A stretch of DNA of 64,000 bases from Thalassospira mesophila (GCF_002115755.1 NZ_JFKA01000001.1:124001-188000); one strand, 5' to 3'; shown: positions 8,404 through 18,542, counted from the stretch's first letter. The notes: generated by a model not told the origin, from the letters alone. Translations and numbers: made by a program.

Positions 8404-8790
8404 ATATCCCCCCGTCATCCCGCCTTTGGCTGCAATGCCGGAATTGGGGATAATTTTATCTGTCTGCATCGCAATATCCATGCCATTCAATGATGTGTGC
8501 ATCGTTTTCGGGAATGTTAGACACCGCCATTGTCGCGATATTGTGGCAAGGCACAATGTCCATTCTCCCGTTTCACCGCTGCATTATACGAATGCTCTTT
8601 CAAACCCGGCAGAGCTATACCATCGCACTATAACGCATTGGCTCACCTCATGATCCCGACCAAATTGGTGTCAAATGCTCCGCAAACCGCACGCGATCAG
8701 CAAAACGTCATAACTCCGGCCTTCTCATTGCCGTTTTAAGTGCCTAGGCTACGCGCATCATAGCGGACTCATCTCAGGAAAGCCCTCATC
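8404..8790. other. Divergent intergenic region, deacetylase / nitroreductase
   Basis: About 390 bp separate two divergent genes and should hold both promoters. Apart from a small TTGTG/CACAA hairpin near 8550, I see no repeat, RNA gene or recognisable operator. Confidence 0.5.
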
Positions 8791-9372
8791 ATGATTGATC
8801 AAAACGCCCTTGATATTCTTTTTAACAAGGCCCGCACCCACAATGGCTGGCTGAATAAAAAGGTGGATACCGCCCTTTTGCACACCGCGTGGGATCTGGC
8901 CGTGATGGGGCCGACCAGTGCCAATTGCGAACCGATGCGGGTTATATTTGTGCAAAGCGAGGCCGCCAAAGCCCGCCTTAAACCGTTTATGTCCGAAGGC
9001 AATGCCGCCAAAACCATGGCGGCCCCGGTCACGGCCATTATCGGCATGGATATGGCATTTTACGAAAAACTGCCGCAACTTTTTCCCCATGCCGATGCCC
9101 GGTCGTGGTTTGTTGGCAATGATGATTTGATCAAGGCCACCGCCTTTCGCAATGCCAGCTTGCAAGGGGCCTATCTGATTTTGGCCCTGCGCAGTCTGGG
9201 GCTTGATTGCGGGCCGATGTCGGGCTTTGATGCCGACGGGGTGGATGGTGAATTTTTCGCTGGCACAACGGTTAAAACCAATTTCATGGTCAATATTGGC
9301 TATGGCGATGCCTCGAAACTGTTTGATCGCAGCCCGCGCCTGGCATTTGATGACGGTGCCAGCATCATTTAG
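8791..9372 (+). CDS. Malonic semialdehyde reductase-like nitroreductase (RutE/HadB type)
   Basis: This 193-residue flavin-dependent nitroreductase-fold protein is closest to RutE, which reduces malonic semialdehyde to 3-hydroxypropionate in the Rut pyrimidine-degradation pathway. Family features include the FMN-contact region WDLAVMGPTSANCEP and the C-terminal NIGYGDASKLFDRSPRL. No other rut gene is nearby, so a stand-alone reductase for toxic aldehydes or nitro compounds is equally possible. A strong terminator follows. Confidence 0.85.
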   Translation: MIDQNALDILFNKARTHNGWLNKKVDTALLHTAWDLAVMGPTSANCEPMRVIFVQSEAAKARLKPFMSEGNAAKTMAAPVTAIIGMDMAFYEKLPQLFPHADARSWFVGNDDLIKATAFRNASLQGAYLILALRSLGLDCGPMSGFDADGVDGEFFAGTTVKTNFMVNIGYGDASKLFDRSPRLAFDDGASII

Positions 9373-9411
9373 GCTAAAAACCCCGCCAAACCCCGCCGAC
9401 TCCGCTTCAAA

Positions 9412-9442
9412 CCGCCCCGTTTTTGGCCGGGGCGGCTTTTTT
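9412..9442 (+). terminator. Rho-independent terminator after the RutE-like gene
   Basis: CCGCCCCG at 9412-9419 pairs with CGGGGCGG at 9428-9435, followed by six T residues. It lies 40 bp past the stop. Confidence 0.9.
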
Positions 9443-9584
9443 CATATGAAAAACACGAAACATTTCAACGAATTGAAAACTGTCATTTAAAGTTGATTTG
9501 ATATTCGGGCCGACATCATCATGTTAGGCAAAATTATCGTCATATAAGGCAAATCTCTGCCGCTGTTTTGATCTGGAGAATCGC

Positions 9585-10994
9585 TTGGGATTCCGGCAAT
9601 TGCTTGCGACCGCATTCGCACTGAACGTTCCCCCCGCTGCCATTTTGATATTGCTGGCAGCGTCGGATCAAATCACCTGGGGCCTTGCTGTGGTTTGCGC
9701 CCTGGCGGCGTATGCCGGTGTCATCGGGATTTTGCGGATTTATTTCAAGGATCTGCGCAGTGTGGCGCGCTATGCCTCAACCCTGCGCGACCATTTTCGC
9801 GGCACCCCGCCACAACATCTCTCGTTTGATGCCGCGGCCGAACTTTCATCGCTTTATACCCAGATCACAGCGGCCTTTCGCGAACGCATCCTGACACTTG
9901 AAGCCCAAACCAGCACGGATGCCGAAATTCTTGATCATTTGCCAAACCCGGTGGTGATGGTGAACCGCCAGCGCACCGTGACCGGATTTAACCAGGCGGC
10001 AAAATCGCTGTTTCATAATCTGGAAACCGGACATGACCTGACACGCTATATCCGCGATCCGATTTTGCTGGATGCATTTGATATGGTGTCATCGGGCCGT
10101 CGTACCTTGCAACATACCGAATTTGTCGTTGCCAGCGATGCCCAGCGCCATTTCGATGTGCTGACCGCACATTTACCCGCCGAAACCGGCAATCGTAACT
10201 TTGTTTTATCGTTTAGCGACCTGACCGAACTTCGCAAGGTGGAACAGATGCGCGCCGATTTTGCCGCCGATGCCGGGCATGAATTGCGCACACCATTATC
10301 GGTTTTGCTGGGCTTCATCGAAACACTCGAAGGCCCGGCCAAGGACGACCCCGATGCTTTGGGCCAGTTTTTGCCGGTGATGCGCGATCAGGCCCAACGC
10401 ATGCAAAGTCTGGTTGAAGATTTGCTGTCACTGGCGCGGATCGAGCTGAACGAACATACCCCGCCGTCAAATGATTGCGATGTTGCCACCATCATCGACA
10501 AGGTTGCCGCAGGCCTGCGGGTAAAAGCAGACGCCAAAAACATGAATATCCGCGTGACATCGACGCTGGATCAAACCGCCACGATTGGCGAGGAAAAGGA
10601 ACTGGTTCAGGTTTTCCAGAATCTGATCGAAAACGCCATTAAATATGGCCATCAGGACAGCACGGTCGATGTTAAAATCAGTCTGGTGAAAAACCCGCCA
10701 GCAGCGCTGGCCCGCTATCGTCACAGCCGCATCATGGCCGTTTCGGTTTGCGATCAGTCCGACGGTATTGCCCGCGAACATTTACCGCGCCTGACCGAAC
10801 GTTTTTACCGGGTCGATACCGCACGGTCGCGCGCCGTGGGTGGCACCGGCCTTGGTCTGGCGATTGTCAAACATCTGGTGCAACGCCACCGCGGCACCAT
10901 GATCATAGACAGCGAAGTCGGCAAGGGCTCGGTCTTTACCGTCTATCTGCCCGCGCAAACCGCCGATAATGTGCATAAGCTTTATCGGGCATGA
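9585..10994 (+). CDS. PhoR-like sensor histidine kinase
   Basis: This 469-residue membrane kinase starts at a TTG (9585) preceded by GGAGA at ideal spacing. Two hydrophobic segments near the N-terminus are followed by a PAS-like region (about 110-220), the HisKA H-box AGHELRTPLSVLL (about residue 230), and the HATPase domain with FQNLIENAIKYG and GGTGLGLAIVKHLVQRH. The order matches PhoR, the phosphate-starvation kinase. Unlike typical phoR loci, no phoB, pst or phoU gene is adjacent, so the partner is elsewhere and the PhoR identity is provisional. Confidence 0.85.
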   Translation: MGFRQLLATAFALNVPPAAILILLAASDQITWGLAVVCALAAYAGVIGILRIYFKDLRSVARYASTLRDHFRGTPPQHLSFDAAAELSSLYTQITAAFRERILTLEAQTSTDAEILDHLPNPVVMVNRQRTVTGFNQAAKSLFHNLETGHDLTRYIRDPILLDAFDMVSSGRRTLQHTEFVVASDAQRHFDVLTAHLPAETGNRNFVLSFSDLTELRKVEQMRADFAADAGHELRTPLSVLLGFIETLEGPAKDDPDALGQFLPVMRDQAQRMQSLVEDLLSLARIELNEHTPPSNDCDVATIIDKVAAGLRVKADAKNMNIRVTSTLDQTATIGEEKELVQVFQNLIENAIKYGHQDSTVDVKISLVKNPPAALARYRHSRIMAVSVCDQSDGIAREHLPRLTERFYRVDTARSRAVGGTGLGLAIVKHLVQRHRGTMIIDSEVGKGSVFTVYLPAQTADNVHKLYRA

Positions 10995-11020
10995 CAAATT
11001 CCCGGCTAACCCGGGAAGAC

Positions 11021-11608
11021 TTATATGATCAGGTCTTCGGCATAGACCGTTAATACCCACTGAGGCAGAAGCGAAATGGCCTGTATCAGGCGCCCGCTTG
11101 TAAAGACAAGAACCTGTTGCGGTGGCTGGTTAAGTTTCGAGTTGTCATAAACCATGCCCCGGTCGGCACGCAAAACAGCTTCGCGGATCAGTGGCTGCCC
11201 ACGATCATAGCGCGCACGGATCTTGTCTTCGGGAACATCATGCCCTCCTTCCAAGGTGCGTTCTTTGACGCGCATAACCGAAAGATCAGAACTGTCCACG
11301 CCGACATGCATAACAATGACGACATAACCACGAGCCTGAGCATTCTCGATAATTTCAAGTTTTGCGGGGTGCGAGAAAACAGTCTCGGTCACAAAGCTTT
11401 TGCCCGCAGCAAGCATTGCGGAACGGTGATCACGGGCAATTTCGGCGGCTTTGTATGACGCCTTCATCGAGGTATCGTTTAATATTTCGCGCTGGATAAT
11501 GTCCGCATTGATGAAAGGCCCCGCGAAACTTGGTTCAACACGGGTGTGATAGAGCGTGGATTTACCCGCACCATTTGGACCAGCCAAGAGAACAAGGCTG
11601 GGTCTCAT
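11021..11608 (-). CDS. Zeta-toxin-like P-loop kinase
   Basis: This 195-residue protein carries a Walker A GPNGAGKS at 10-17, FINADIIQREI and TETVFSHPAKLEII, the pattern of zeta-toxin/PezT-type kinases. Zeta and PezT phosphorylate UDP-N-acetylglucosamine and block peptidoglycan synthesis. The ATG overlaps the stop of the upstream ParD-like gene by 4 bp, the usual antitoxin-first layout. It is shorter than streptococcal zeta (about 287 residues), as many Gram-negative versions are. The substrate here is unproven; other small P-loop kinases share the motif. Confidence 0.82.
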   Translation of the reverse strand: MRPSLVLLAGPNGAGKSTLYHTRVEPSFAGPFINADIIQREILNDTSMKASYKAAEIARDHRSAMLAAGKSFVTETVFSHPAKLEIIENAQARGYVVIVMHVGVDSSDLSVMRVKERTLEGGHDVPEDKIRARYDRGQPLIREAVLRADRGMVYDNSKLNQPPQQVLVFTSGRLIQAISLLPQWVLTVYAEDLII

Positions 11609-11961
11609 GCAGCGTCATCATCCTTCGCGTAGCATAAGTTACCACCTGCATCGAGGCCGACACCCAGGCCAAGCCTTCTGCGCTTTGCGAAGAAGGCTTT
11701 TTCATGCTCCGATGGTTCTGCCATTTTGGTGGTAAAAGCATCAAGCCAGGCGGCTTCTTCTTCCGCGCCAAGCCCGTTCGTGTCGAGCTTGCCTTCCAGA
11801 GCCGCAGTAATCCTTGCATGATCGAAGGTGCCGGAATGCTCAATCGCACGCCCAAGCTTAAGCCAATGGGTGATCTGGCCTGCAACAGACCGGCTGTGAA
11901 TATCCGCCTCGTGGCGAACAAGTGCCATAATATCATCGGCAAGTTTCACGGATTGAGCCAT
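11605..11961 (-). CDS. ParD-like antitoxin of a type II toxin-antitoxin pair
   Basis: This protein has about 118 residues from the ATG at 11961, which has a perfect AGGAGG five bases upstream; the longer frame to 12015 lacks support. The N-terminal MAQSVKLADDIMALVRHEA and SVAGQITHWLKLGRAIE resemble the ribbon-helix-helix of ParD-like antitoxins. The C-terminal half is charged and probably wraps the toxin. It precedes and overlaps the zeta-like kinase by 4 bp, so I infer that it neutralises that protein and autoregulates the operon. Known zeta toxins usually pair with epsilon or PezA, so the pairing is unusual. Confidence 0.78.
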   Translation of the reverse strand: MAQSVKLADDIMALVRHEADIHSRSVAGQITHWLKLGRAIEHSGTFDHARITAALEGKLDTNGLGAEEEAAWLDAFTTKMAEPSEHEKAFFAKRRRLGLGVGLDAGGNLCYAKDDDAA

Positions 11962-12056
11962 AGACGCCTCCTGCACTACGATACAAAAGGTAGCAAAATG
12001 CCACCTGATCGTCAAGATTTACCACCAATGCAAACTGGTAATCCCGCCTCTAAACC

Positions 12057-12089
12057 AAAAGGCCGGAGCAAATACTGCCCCGGCCTTTT
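12057..12089 (-). terminator. Rho-independent terminator of hslVU
   Basis: AAAAGGCCGG at 12057-12066 pairs with CCGGCCTTTT at 12080-12089. Read in the minus direction, the stem ends in a T run. It lies about 35 bp past the hslU stop. Confidence 0.85.
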
Positions 12090-12123
12090 ACGGTCGATCA
12101 CGGATGGCAGGTTACCCCGCCAA

Positions 12124-13434
12124 TCACAGAATGAATTTGGACAGATCGGTGTTTTTCGACAGTTCTTCGACCTGATCGCGCACATATTGTGCATCAATCT
12201 TGACCGTTTCACCCGAGCGGTCGGTTGCGGTGAAGCTGATTTCATCAAGCAGCTTTTCCAGAACCGTGTGCAGGCGACGCGCACCGATATTTTCAACCGA
12301 TTCATTCACACTGGCCGAAATATGGGCGATTTCGTCAATCGCATCATCGCTAAATTCCAGCGTGACTTCTTCGGTACCCATCAAGGCAATATATTGCTTG
12401 ATCAGGGATGCTTCGGGTTCAAGCAGGATGCAGCGGAAATCGGCTTCGGTCAGGGCTTTTAACTCAACCCGGATCGGCAAACGACCCTGCAATTCCGGCA
12501 ACAGATCGGATGGCTTGGACAAATGAAACGCGCCCGAGCAAATAAACAAAACATGGTCGGTTTTCACCGTGCCATGTTTGGTGGCAACCGTGGTGCCTTC
12601 GATCAAAGGCAGCAAATCGCGCTGCACCCCTTCGCGTGAAACATCGCCACTGCGTTCGGACCGCGCGGTAATTTTGTCGATCTCGTCAAGAAAGACAATG
12701 CCGTTCTGCTCGACATTCTCAATCGCTTCAGCCGTCACTTTGTCCATATCAAGAAGCTTGTCAGATTCTTCCTCGATCAGGCGTTCAAAGGCCTCAACAA
12801 CGCTCATGCGTTTGGGTTTGGTCTGACCGCCAAAGGCTTTGCCAAACATGTCTGACAAGTTGAGCATGCCCATCTGCGCGCCGGGCATACCGGGCACATC
12901 AATGGTCGGCATCGAGGTCGAGGCATTTTCCTGCACCTGAATCTCGATTTCCTTGTCCTGCAAGTCGCCTTCACGCAGCTTTTTACGGAATTTCTGCCGG
13001 GTTTCAGCCGAAGCATTATCGCCGACCAGACTATCAAGGATCCGTTCTTCGGCCTGCAATTCGGCCTTGGCGGTGACCTTGCGTTTCATGGTGGTGCGGG
13101 TCAGATCGATGGAAACTTCCAGCAAATCCCGAATGATCTGTTCCACATCGCGCCCAACATAACCAACTTCGGTAAATTTGGTGGCTTCGACCTTTAAAAA
13201 CGGCGCATCGGCCAGTTTGGCGAGGCGGCGGGCGATTTCGGTTTTACCCACCCCGGTCGGACCGATCATAAGAATATTTTTGGGCAGGACTTCGCCGCGC
13301 ATCGGCTCTTCAAGCTGCTGGCGGCGCCAACGGTTGCGCAACGCCACCGCAACGGCGCGCTTGGCGTCTTTTTGTCCAATAATGTGGCGATCAAGTTCTG
13401 AAACAATCTCGCGCGGGGTAAATTGCTGTGTCAT
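12124..13434 (-). CDS. hslU: ATP-dependent protease ATPase subunit HslU
   Basis: This 436-residue AAA+ unfoldase caps the HslV protease and feeds it substrates. Walker A GPTGVGKT is at 58-65, Walker B lies in [11 protein letters not shown], and the C-terminus ends in the LSKFIL tail that docks into HslV. The insertion I domain lies between. The start was set at 13434 ([15 protein letters not shown]), the family N-terminus, although the frame opens at 13482. It lies 80 bp downstream of hslV in the conserved order. Confidence 0.97.
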   Translation of the reverse strand: MTQQFTPREIVSELDRHIIGQKDAKRAVAVALRNRWRRQQLEEPMRGEVLPKNILMIGPTGVGKTEIARRLAKLADAPFLKVEATKFTEVGYVGRDVEQIIRDLLEVSIDLTRTTMKRKVTAKAELQAEERILDSLVGDNASAETRQKFRKKLREGDLQDKEIEIQVQENASTSMPTIDVPGMPGAQMGMLNLSDMFGKAFGGQTKPKRMSVVEAFERLIEEESDKLLDMDKVTAEAIENVEQNGIVFLDEIDKITARSERSGDVSREGVQRDLLPLIEGTTVATKHGTVKTDHVLFICSGAFHLSKPSDLLPELQGRLPIRVELKALTEADFRCILLEPEASLIKQYIALMGTEEVTLEFSDDAIDEIAHISASVNESVENIGARRLHTVLEKLLDEISFTATDRSGETVKIDAQYVRDQVEELSKNTDLSKFIL

Positions 13435-13516
13435 GTATTTCGGATCCGGTTTTTGTACCGCGATGATCCCCATAATGGGCAACCATGCGCAAATGAAAAC
13501 GTCCCAGGGTCAGGGG

Positions 13517-14086
13517 CTAGGCGACGTCCTTTGCCTCATCAATTTTTTCAAGCGTGACATTGCCATTGGTGTAAACGCAAATTTCACCGGCAATTTTCAT
13601 CGACCGGCGGGCAATTTCTTCGGCATCCATGTCCTGATCGATCAGGGCACGCGCCGCCGACAAGGCATAATTCCCGCCCGAGCCAATGGCGATAATGCCG
13701 TCTTCAGGCTCAAGCACATCACCCATGCCGGTCAGAACCAGCGAAATATCGCGGTCCACTACCGCCATCATCGCTTCAAGGCGGCGCAGGTAACGATCCG
13801 TGCGCCAGTCCTTTGCCAGTTCAACACAGGCGCGCATGGTTTGGCCGGGGTGGCGTTCGAGTTTGGCTTCCAGCCGTTCAAGCAGGGTAAAGGCATCGGC
13901 AGTGGCCCCGGCAAAGCCGACAATAATGTCCTGCTTTGCGCCAATGCGGCGCACCTTGCGGGCGTTGCCCTTGATCACGGTCTGGCCCAGCGTCACCTGT
14001 CCGTCACCGGCAATCACAACCTGATTGCCCTTGCGAACGGAAAGAATCGTCGTGCCGTGCCAGCTTTGCTGCGATTGATCGCTCAT
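13517..14086 (-). CDS. hslV: ATP-dependent protease proteolytic subunit HslV
   Basis: This 189-residue proteasome-beta-like peptidase forms a double hexamer. The propeptide [11 protein letters not shown] would be removed to expose the catalytic Thr12 of TTILSVRKG. The [20 protein letters not shown] segment and the [14 protein letters not shown] loop are typical. It is the first gene of hslVU and diverges from hisB, an order common in Alphaproteobacteria. Heat-shock control is known for the family; a candidate promoter is noted. Confidence 0.97.
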   Translation of the reverse strand: MSDQSQQSWHGTTILSVRKGNQVVIAGDGQVTLGQTVIKGNARKVRRIGAKQDIIVGFAGATADAFTLLERLEAKLERHPGQTMRACVELAKDWRTDRYLRRLEAMMAVVDRDISLVLTGMGDVLEPEDGIIAIGSGGNYALSAARALIDQDMDAEEIARRSMKIAGEICVYTNGNVTLEKIDEAKDVA

Positions 14087-14124
14087 AAAAACTTCCTGAA
14101 ATTGGCCTTAACTCATTCGATCAA

Positions 14125-14153
14125 GAGTTAGCACGTAGAAAGTCAGGGTCAAG
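14125..14153 (-). promoter_or_regulatory. Candidate hslVU promoter (possibly heat-shock type)
   Basis: On the minus strand, CTTGACC (complement of 14147-14153) is followed, at spacing suitable for sigma-32 or sigma-70, by GCTAACTC (14125-14132), about 40 bp upstream of hslV. The CTTGAC hexamer fits alphaproteobacterial sigma-32 promoters; the -10 match is weak. Confidence 0.35.
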
Positions 14154-14307
14154 GGGCAGGGCGAGGCCGGGCGCACAGAGTGTGTTATTTTTAACGCTTC
14201 GTTATTTTTGCGGCCATTAGGTATGCGGTTAAACTGGCAATTGCGGTGCGATGTTGCTAAATAACCAGCTATCAGACGCATTGATTTTGCAGGAAAGGAG
14301 CCTTTGC

Positions 14308-14907
14308 ATGCGCAAGGCCCGCGTAGAGCGCAACACCAACGAAACCCAAATCACCGCCGAGGTCAATCTTGACGGCACGGGCATCTATGATGTCCAGACC
14401 GGTGTGGGTTTTCTGGATCACATGCTTGAACAGCTTTCACGCCACAGCCTGATGGACCTGACCGTCCGTGCCAAAGGCGACCTGCATATCGATTTTCACC
14501 ATACCACCGAAGATGCCGGCATTGCGATTGGCCAGGCTTTTGCCAAAGCACTGGGCGATAAAAAAGGCATTTACCGGTATGGCAGTTGCCTGTTGCCAAT
14601 GGACGAAGCCTTAACCCGTGTGGCACTGGATATTTCCAGCCGGCCTTATCTGATCTGGAATGTCACGTTTAGCCGCGACAAGATCGGCGATATGGATACC
14701 GAACTGTTTCGCGAATGGTTTCAGGGCTTTGCCCAGGCCGCCGGGATCACGCTGCATGTGGAAAACCTTTATGGTGAAAACAATCATCATATTGTGGAAA
14801 GCTGTTTTAAGGCTCTGGCGCGGTCGCTGCGCGATGCCATCGAAATTGATGCGCGCAAGGCCGATGCCATTCCTTCGACCAAGGGCGTTCTGGGCGGGTC
14901 ATTGTAA
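14308..14907 (+). CDS. hisB: Imidazoleglycerol-phosphate dehydratase
   Basis: This 199-residue monofunctional enzyme dehydrates imidazole glycerol phosphate to imidazole acetol phosphate in histidine synthesis. The [16 protein letters not shown] and [18 protein letters not shown] motifs with their metal-binding histidines and the second DHMLE-like repeat [18 protein letters not shown] are intact. The ATG at 14308 has AGGAAAGGAG upstream; the longer frame to 14251 is unsupported. No phosphatase domain is fused. It is the first gene of the his cluster and diverges from hslV. Confidence 0.97.
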   Translation: MRKARVERNTNETQITAEVNLDGTGIYDVQTGVGFLDHMLEQLSRHSLMDLTVRAKGDLHIDFHHTTEDAGIAIGQAFAKALGDKKGIYRYGSCLLPMDEALTRVALDISSRPYLIWNVTFSRDKIGDMDTELFREWFQGFAQAAGITLHVENLYGENNHHIVESCFKALARSLRDAIEIDARKADAIPSTKGVLGGSL

Positions 14908-14996
14908 CCGACCTGTTTGTTTTGGGCCTGTCCATCAGGCCGATATAGCCCAGAGCCGGTGACTGATACGGTTTTGGGGCGAAAGTCTGAATTTCG

Positions 14997-15437
14997 ATGA
15001 AGGTTTACACCGTTCATATCCACCCCGGCCATGCTGATCCGCTTGAGGATGCAGTGCTGATCCGCGAAGGGTTTAATTTCTGGGCATTTATATTGTCCGG
15101 CCTGTGGGCGCTGTATCACCGGCAATGGCTGGCTTTTGTCGGCCTGCTGGTGGTGTCGGTTCTGTGCAATATTGCGGTAGATCTGGCCAATGGCGGCCCG
15201 GAAATGGATTTTTTGCTGGCCCTTGCCACCGGAATCGGTTTTGGCCTGATCGCCAATGATCTGCGTCGCCACAAACTGGCCCGCCAGGGCTGGAAAATGG
15301 TCGATATCATTGCCAGCCCCAATGAAACCGGCGCCCTGCACCGCTTTATCAGCAAAGCCGCCAACATCCCCAAAATCACGCCTGGCGCCGTTTCGTCCTA
15401 TCATTCGTCCTATAACGGGAGCATCCCCACCCTATGA
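14997..15437 (+). CDS. DUF2628 membrane protein
   Basis: This 146-residue protein starts with [11 protein letters not shown] and has the DUF2628 hallmark [21 protein letters not shown], then hydrophobic helices (about residues 30-90) and a hydrophilic tail. The function is unknown. It sits between hisB and hisH, with its stop overlapping the hisH start by 4 bp (ATGA), so it is translated from the his transcript. This placement recurs in Alphaproteobacteria to my knowledge but does not prove a role in histidine synthesis. Confidence 0.85.
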   Translation: MKVYTVHIHPGHADPLEDAVLIREGFNFWAFILSGLWALYHRQWLAFVGLLVVSVLCNIAVDLANGGPEMDFLLALATGIGFGLIANDLRRHKLARQGWKMVDIIASPNETGALHRFISKAANIPKITPGAVSSYHSSYNGSIPTL

Positions 15438-16084
15438 CCGTCGCGATTATTGATTACGGTTCGGGCAATCTGCGTTCGTGCGCCAAGGCATTTGAGCGCG
15501 CCGCCCGTGAAAACAACCTTGCCCTTGATGTGGTGGTCACCAATGACCCGCATCAGGTTAAGGCTGCCAGCCATATCGTATTGCCCGGTGTCGGGGCCTT
15601 TGCCGATTGCCGGGCCGGGCTTGATGCCGTGGGCGGCATGGTCGAGATGCTTGAGCAACAGGTGATTAAAGGCGGCAAACCCTTTATGGGCATTTGTGTT
15701 GGTATGCAATTAATGGCCAAGGTTGGCCGCGAATTTGCCAATACCGATGGCCTGGGCTGGATTGACGGCGAAGTGGTTGCGATTGAACCCGGCGACCCGT
15801 CGCTTAAAATTCCGCATATGGGCTGGAATGAACTCGTGCTTGATGATGCCGGGGCCCGCCACCCGGTTTTAGCCGGCATTACCAATGGCGACCATGCCTA
15901 TTTCGTGCATAGTTTTCACATGAAAATCACCACGCCGTCACAACGGCTGGCCAGTGTGAATTATGGCACCGCCATTACCGCCATGGTCGGTCGCGACAAT
16001 ATGGTCGGCACCCAGTTTCACCCTGAAAAAAGCCAGAAAACCGGATTAACCCTGATCGGGAATTTCCTGGGATGGAAACCATGA
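15434..16084 (+). CDS. hisH: Imidazole glycerol phosphate synthase, glutaminase subunit
   Basis: This 216-residue class I glutamine amidotransferase supplies ammonia to HisF. The nucleophile is Cys88 in [10 protein letters not shown], and the His/Glu pair is in QFHPEKSQ near the C-terminus. The N-terminus [15 protein letters not shown] is typical. It overlaps the DUF2628 gene upstream and the GNAT gene downstream by 4 bp each, showing tight coupling. Confidence 0.97.
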   Translation: MTVAIIDYGSGNLRSCAKAFERAARENNLALDVVVTNDPHQVKAASHIVLPGVGAFADCRAGLDAVGGMVEMLEQQVIKGGKPFMGICVGMQLMAKVGREFANTDGLGWIDGEVVAIEPGDPSLKIPHMGWNELVLDDAGARHPVLAGITNGDHAYFVHSFHMKITTPSQRLASVNYGTAITAMVGRDNMVGTQFHPEKSQKTGLTLIGNFLGWKP

Positions 16085-16635
16085 GCGGACCCAGCGTCAC
16101 CATGAGCCCGAACGTCTTTGCCGAACATGTGACCGAGCTTTCAGCCGGTGATTTATCCGACATTGTTGACGCCTGCATTCAGGCGATAGTCGAAGGCGGC
16201 GGCTTTGGCTGGCTCACCCCGCCCGGCCGCCCGGAAATGGAAAAATACTGGCGCGGCGTTTTGATCATGCCGGGGCGGCATTTGTTTGTTTCGCGTGTGG
16301 ACGGGGTTATTTCGGGCGCGGCCCAGTTGCTTGAAACGCCCTCCAACCTGGAAGCCCAGCGCCATTCCGCACAAATTACCGGGCATTTTGTTGCGCCATG
16401 GGCGCGCGGGCGCGGCAATGGCAAGGCGATTGTGCGCGCGATTGAATATTTCGCCCGCCATCAGGGCTACAGCGTTTTAAAGCTGGATCTGCGCGAAACG
16501 CAAACAGCTGCCATCGCCCTTTATCATGGCATGGGCTATGTCCGCTGGGGCATTAATCCCTATTACGCCATGATCGACGGCAAGATGGTCGAAGGTTATT
16601 ACTACACCAAGAAAATACAGGAATGCGAGCAGTGA
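16081..16635 (+). CDS. GNAT-family N-acetyltransferase in the his operon
   Basis: This 184-residue GNAT protein uses the ATG at 16081, which overlaps the hisH stop (ATGA). The acetyl-CoA-binding motif A is visible as [20 protein letters not shown], followed by [19 protein letters not shown] (motif B). The substrate is unknown. It lies between hisH and hisA and overlaps the hisA start by 13 bp, so it is part of the operon. A role outside histidine synthesis is likely, since no acetylation step exists there. Confidence 0.88.
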   Translation: MSGPSVTMSPNVFAEHVTELSAGDLSDIVDACIQAIVEGGGFGWLTPPGRPEMEKYWRGVLIMPGRHLFVSRVDGVISGAAQLLETPSNLEAQRHSAQITGHFVAPWARGRGNGKAIVRAIEYFARHQGYSVLKLDLRETQTAAIALYHGMGYVRWGINPYYAMIDGKMVEGYYYTKKIQECEQ

Positions 16636-17360
16636 ACCTTTATCCGGCAATCGATTTGAAAGATGGCGCCTGTGTCCGCCTGTTGCGCGGCGACATGGAC
16701 AAGGCCACCGTGTTTAACAACGATCCCGGCAGCCAGGCCGCCGAATTTGTTGCCAAGGGCTGCCATTGGGTTCATGTGGTTGACCTTAACGGGGCCTTTG
16801 CCGGGGAACCGGTTAATGGTGCCGCGGTTGATTCCATTCTTGCCGCAGTTGGCGACAACGCCAAGGTGCAGCTGGGCGGCGGTATCCGCAATATGGAAAC
16901 GGTCGATTACTGGCTTAACAAGGGTGTTCACCGGGTTATTCTGGGCACCGTCGCGCTCCGCAACCCCGATCTGGTCAAGGAAGCCTGTGCCAAGTGGCCG
17001 GGCCGCATTGCGGTTGGCATTGATGCGCGAAATGGCTTTGTTGCCGTTGAAGGCTGGGCCGAAACATCGGAAATTACCGCACTGGAACTGGCGCAAAAGT
17101 TTGAAGATTGCGGCGTATCGGCCATCATCTTTACCGATATTGACCGCGATGGCGCCATGGGCGGCCCGAATATAGACTCAACCGTTGCTTTGGCCCGTGC
17201 CATTTCCACCCCGGTCATTGCATCGGGCGGGGTTTCATCGCTTGAGGATCTGCTGGCGATCAAGGCGCAGGCCGATGCCGGTATTGATGGCGCCATTTCA
17301 GGCCGTGCGCTTTATGATGGCCGCATCGACCTGGCAAAAGCCATTGCCGCGCTGGCATAA
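16623..17360 (+). CDS. hisA: Phosphoribosylformimino-5-aminoimidazole carboxamide ribotide isomerase
   Basis: This 245-residue TIM-barrel enzyme carries out an Amadori rearrangement of ProFAR to PRFAR. The catalytic aspartate is Asp11 in [15 protein letters not shown], and the second is in [14 protein letters not shown]. Phosphate-binding glycine loops ([17 protein letters not shown]) are present. It starts inside the end of the GNAT gene and precedes hisF by 15 bp. Confidence 0.97.
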   Translation: MRAVNLYPAIDLKDGACVRLLRGDMDKATVFNNDPGSQAAEFVAKGCHWVHVVDLNGAFAGEPVNGAAVDSILAAVGDNAKVQLGGGIRNMETVDYWLNKGVHRVILGTVALRNPDLVKEACAKWPGRIAVGIDARNGFVAVEGWAETSEITALELAQKFEDCGVSAIIFTDIDRDGAMGGPNIDSTVALARAISTPVIASGGVSSLEDLLAIKAQADAGIDGAISGRALYDGRIDLAKAIAALA

Positions 17361-17375
17361 CGACAGGAAGCCGAC

Positions 17376-18137
17376 ATGCTGAAAACCCGTGTGATACCTT
17401 GCCTGGACGTCAAAGACGGTCGTGTCGTCAAGGGTGTTAATTTTGTCGATCTGATAGACGCTGGCGACCCGGTCGAACAGGCCCGCATTTATGATGCCGA
17501 AGGCGCGGACGAGCTGTGCTTTCTCGACATCACCGCCTCAAGCGATAACCGCGATACCATTTTTGATGTGGTGGCGCGCACCGCAGAAGCCTGCTTTATG
17601 CCCGTAACCGTGGGCGGCGGGGTGCGTACCCTTGAAGATATTCGCAAATTGCTGCTGGCCGGGGCCGATAAGGTCTCGATCAACACAGCTGCGGTGAACA
17701 ACCCGGATTTTGTGCGCGAAGCCGCGCGCAAGTTTGGTTCGCAATGTATTGTGGTGTCGATTGATGCCAAATCCACCGGGCCGGACAAGTTTGAAATCTT
17801 CACCCATGGCGGTCGTAACGAAACCGGAATAGATGCTGTTTCGTTTGCAAAACAAATGACCGAATATGGCGCTGGCGAATTGCTGGTGACCTCGATGGAC
17901 CGCGACGGCACCCAGTCGGGCTTTAACATTCCGCTGACCCGCACCATTGCCGATGCCGTGTCGGTACCCGTCATTGCATCAGGCGGGGTGGGCACATTGG
18001 ACCATATGGTTCAAGGGGTTACCGAAGGGCACGCCTCGGCTGTGCTCGCCGCATCGATCTTTCATTTTGGCACTTATCGCATTCGCGATGTTAAAAACCA
18101 CATGAAAGCGGCGGGTCTTCCGGTGCGCGACGCATAA
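17376..18137 (+). CDS. hisF: Imidazole glycerol phosphate synthase, cyclase subunit
   Basis: This 253-residue TIM barrel partners with HisH to make imidazole glycerol phosphate and AICAR. Catalytic Asp11 is in [16 protein letters not shown], and the second aspartate is in [14 protein letters not shown]. The closing segments [15 protein letters not shown] and [14 protein letters not shown] are typical. It follows hisA directly. Confidence 0.98.
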   Translation: MLKTRVIPCLDVKDGRVVKGVNFVDLIDAGDPVEQARIYDAEGADELCFLDITASSDNRDTIFDVVARTAEACFMPVTVGGGVRTLEDIRKLLLAGADKVSINTAAVNNPDFVREAARKFGSQCIVVSIDAKSTGPDKFEIFTHGGRNETGIDAVSFAKQMTEYGAGELLVTSMDRDGTQSGFNIPLTRTIADAVSVPVIASGGVGTLDHMVQGVTEGHASAVLAASIFHFGTYRIRDVKNHMKAAGLPVRDA

Positions 18138-18206
18138 CGTTGCGACATTAAAACGATTTTTAAACAGTGACTGTTTCCACTGTTTTTCAAGGGCAGGACG
18201 GGCAAA

Positions 18207-18542
18207 ATGACCAAAGCACTGGACGGCGAAATTCTTGACCGGCTGTACGATACAGTTGCCGCCCGCAAGGGTGCCGACCCCGAAGAAAGCTATACCGCCA
18301 AACTGTTTAGCAAGGGCACACGCAAAATCGCCCAGAAAGTGGGTGAAGAAGGGGTAGAAACCGTGATTGCCGCCCTTGCCGAAGGGCCGGAAAATGTCGC
18401 ATCCGAAAGTGCCGACCTGCTGTATCATTTGCTGGTGCTATGGGCTGATCGCGGCGTAAAACCCGAACATGTCTGGGAAATTCTGGCAAAACGCGAAGGC
18501 ATTTCAGGTATTGCCGAAAAGGCATCGCGTAGCGAAAGCTGA
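18207..18542 (+). CDS. hisE: Phosphoribosyl-ATP pyrophosphatase
   Basis: This 111-residue MazG-like enzyme hydrolyses PR-ATP to PR-AMP. The motif SYTAKLFSKGTRKIAQKVGEEGVE with its metal-binding glutamates and ESADLLYHLLVLWADRG are clear. HisI is a separate protein and is not in the window. A gap of 69 bp after hisF is the first real break in the operon. The next gene in related genomes is usually hinT; here RhuM intervenes. Confidence 0.97.
   Translation: MTKALDGEILDRLYDTVAARKGADPEESYTAKLFSKGTRKIAQKVGEEGVETVIAALAEGPENVASESADLLYHLLVLWADRGVKPEHVWEILAKREGISGIAEKASRSES

Noticed and set aside
13178..14131. A 317-codon ORF opposite hslU/hslV
   Set aside because: It spans two intact core genes in antisense and owes its length to codon bias in the true frames.
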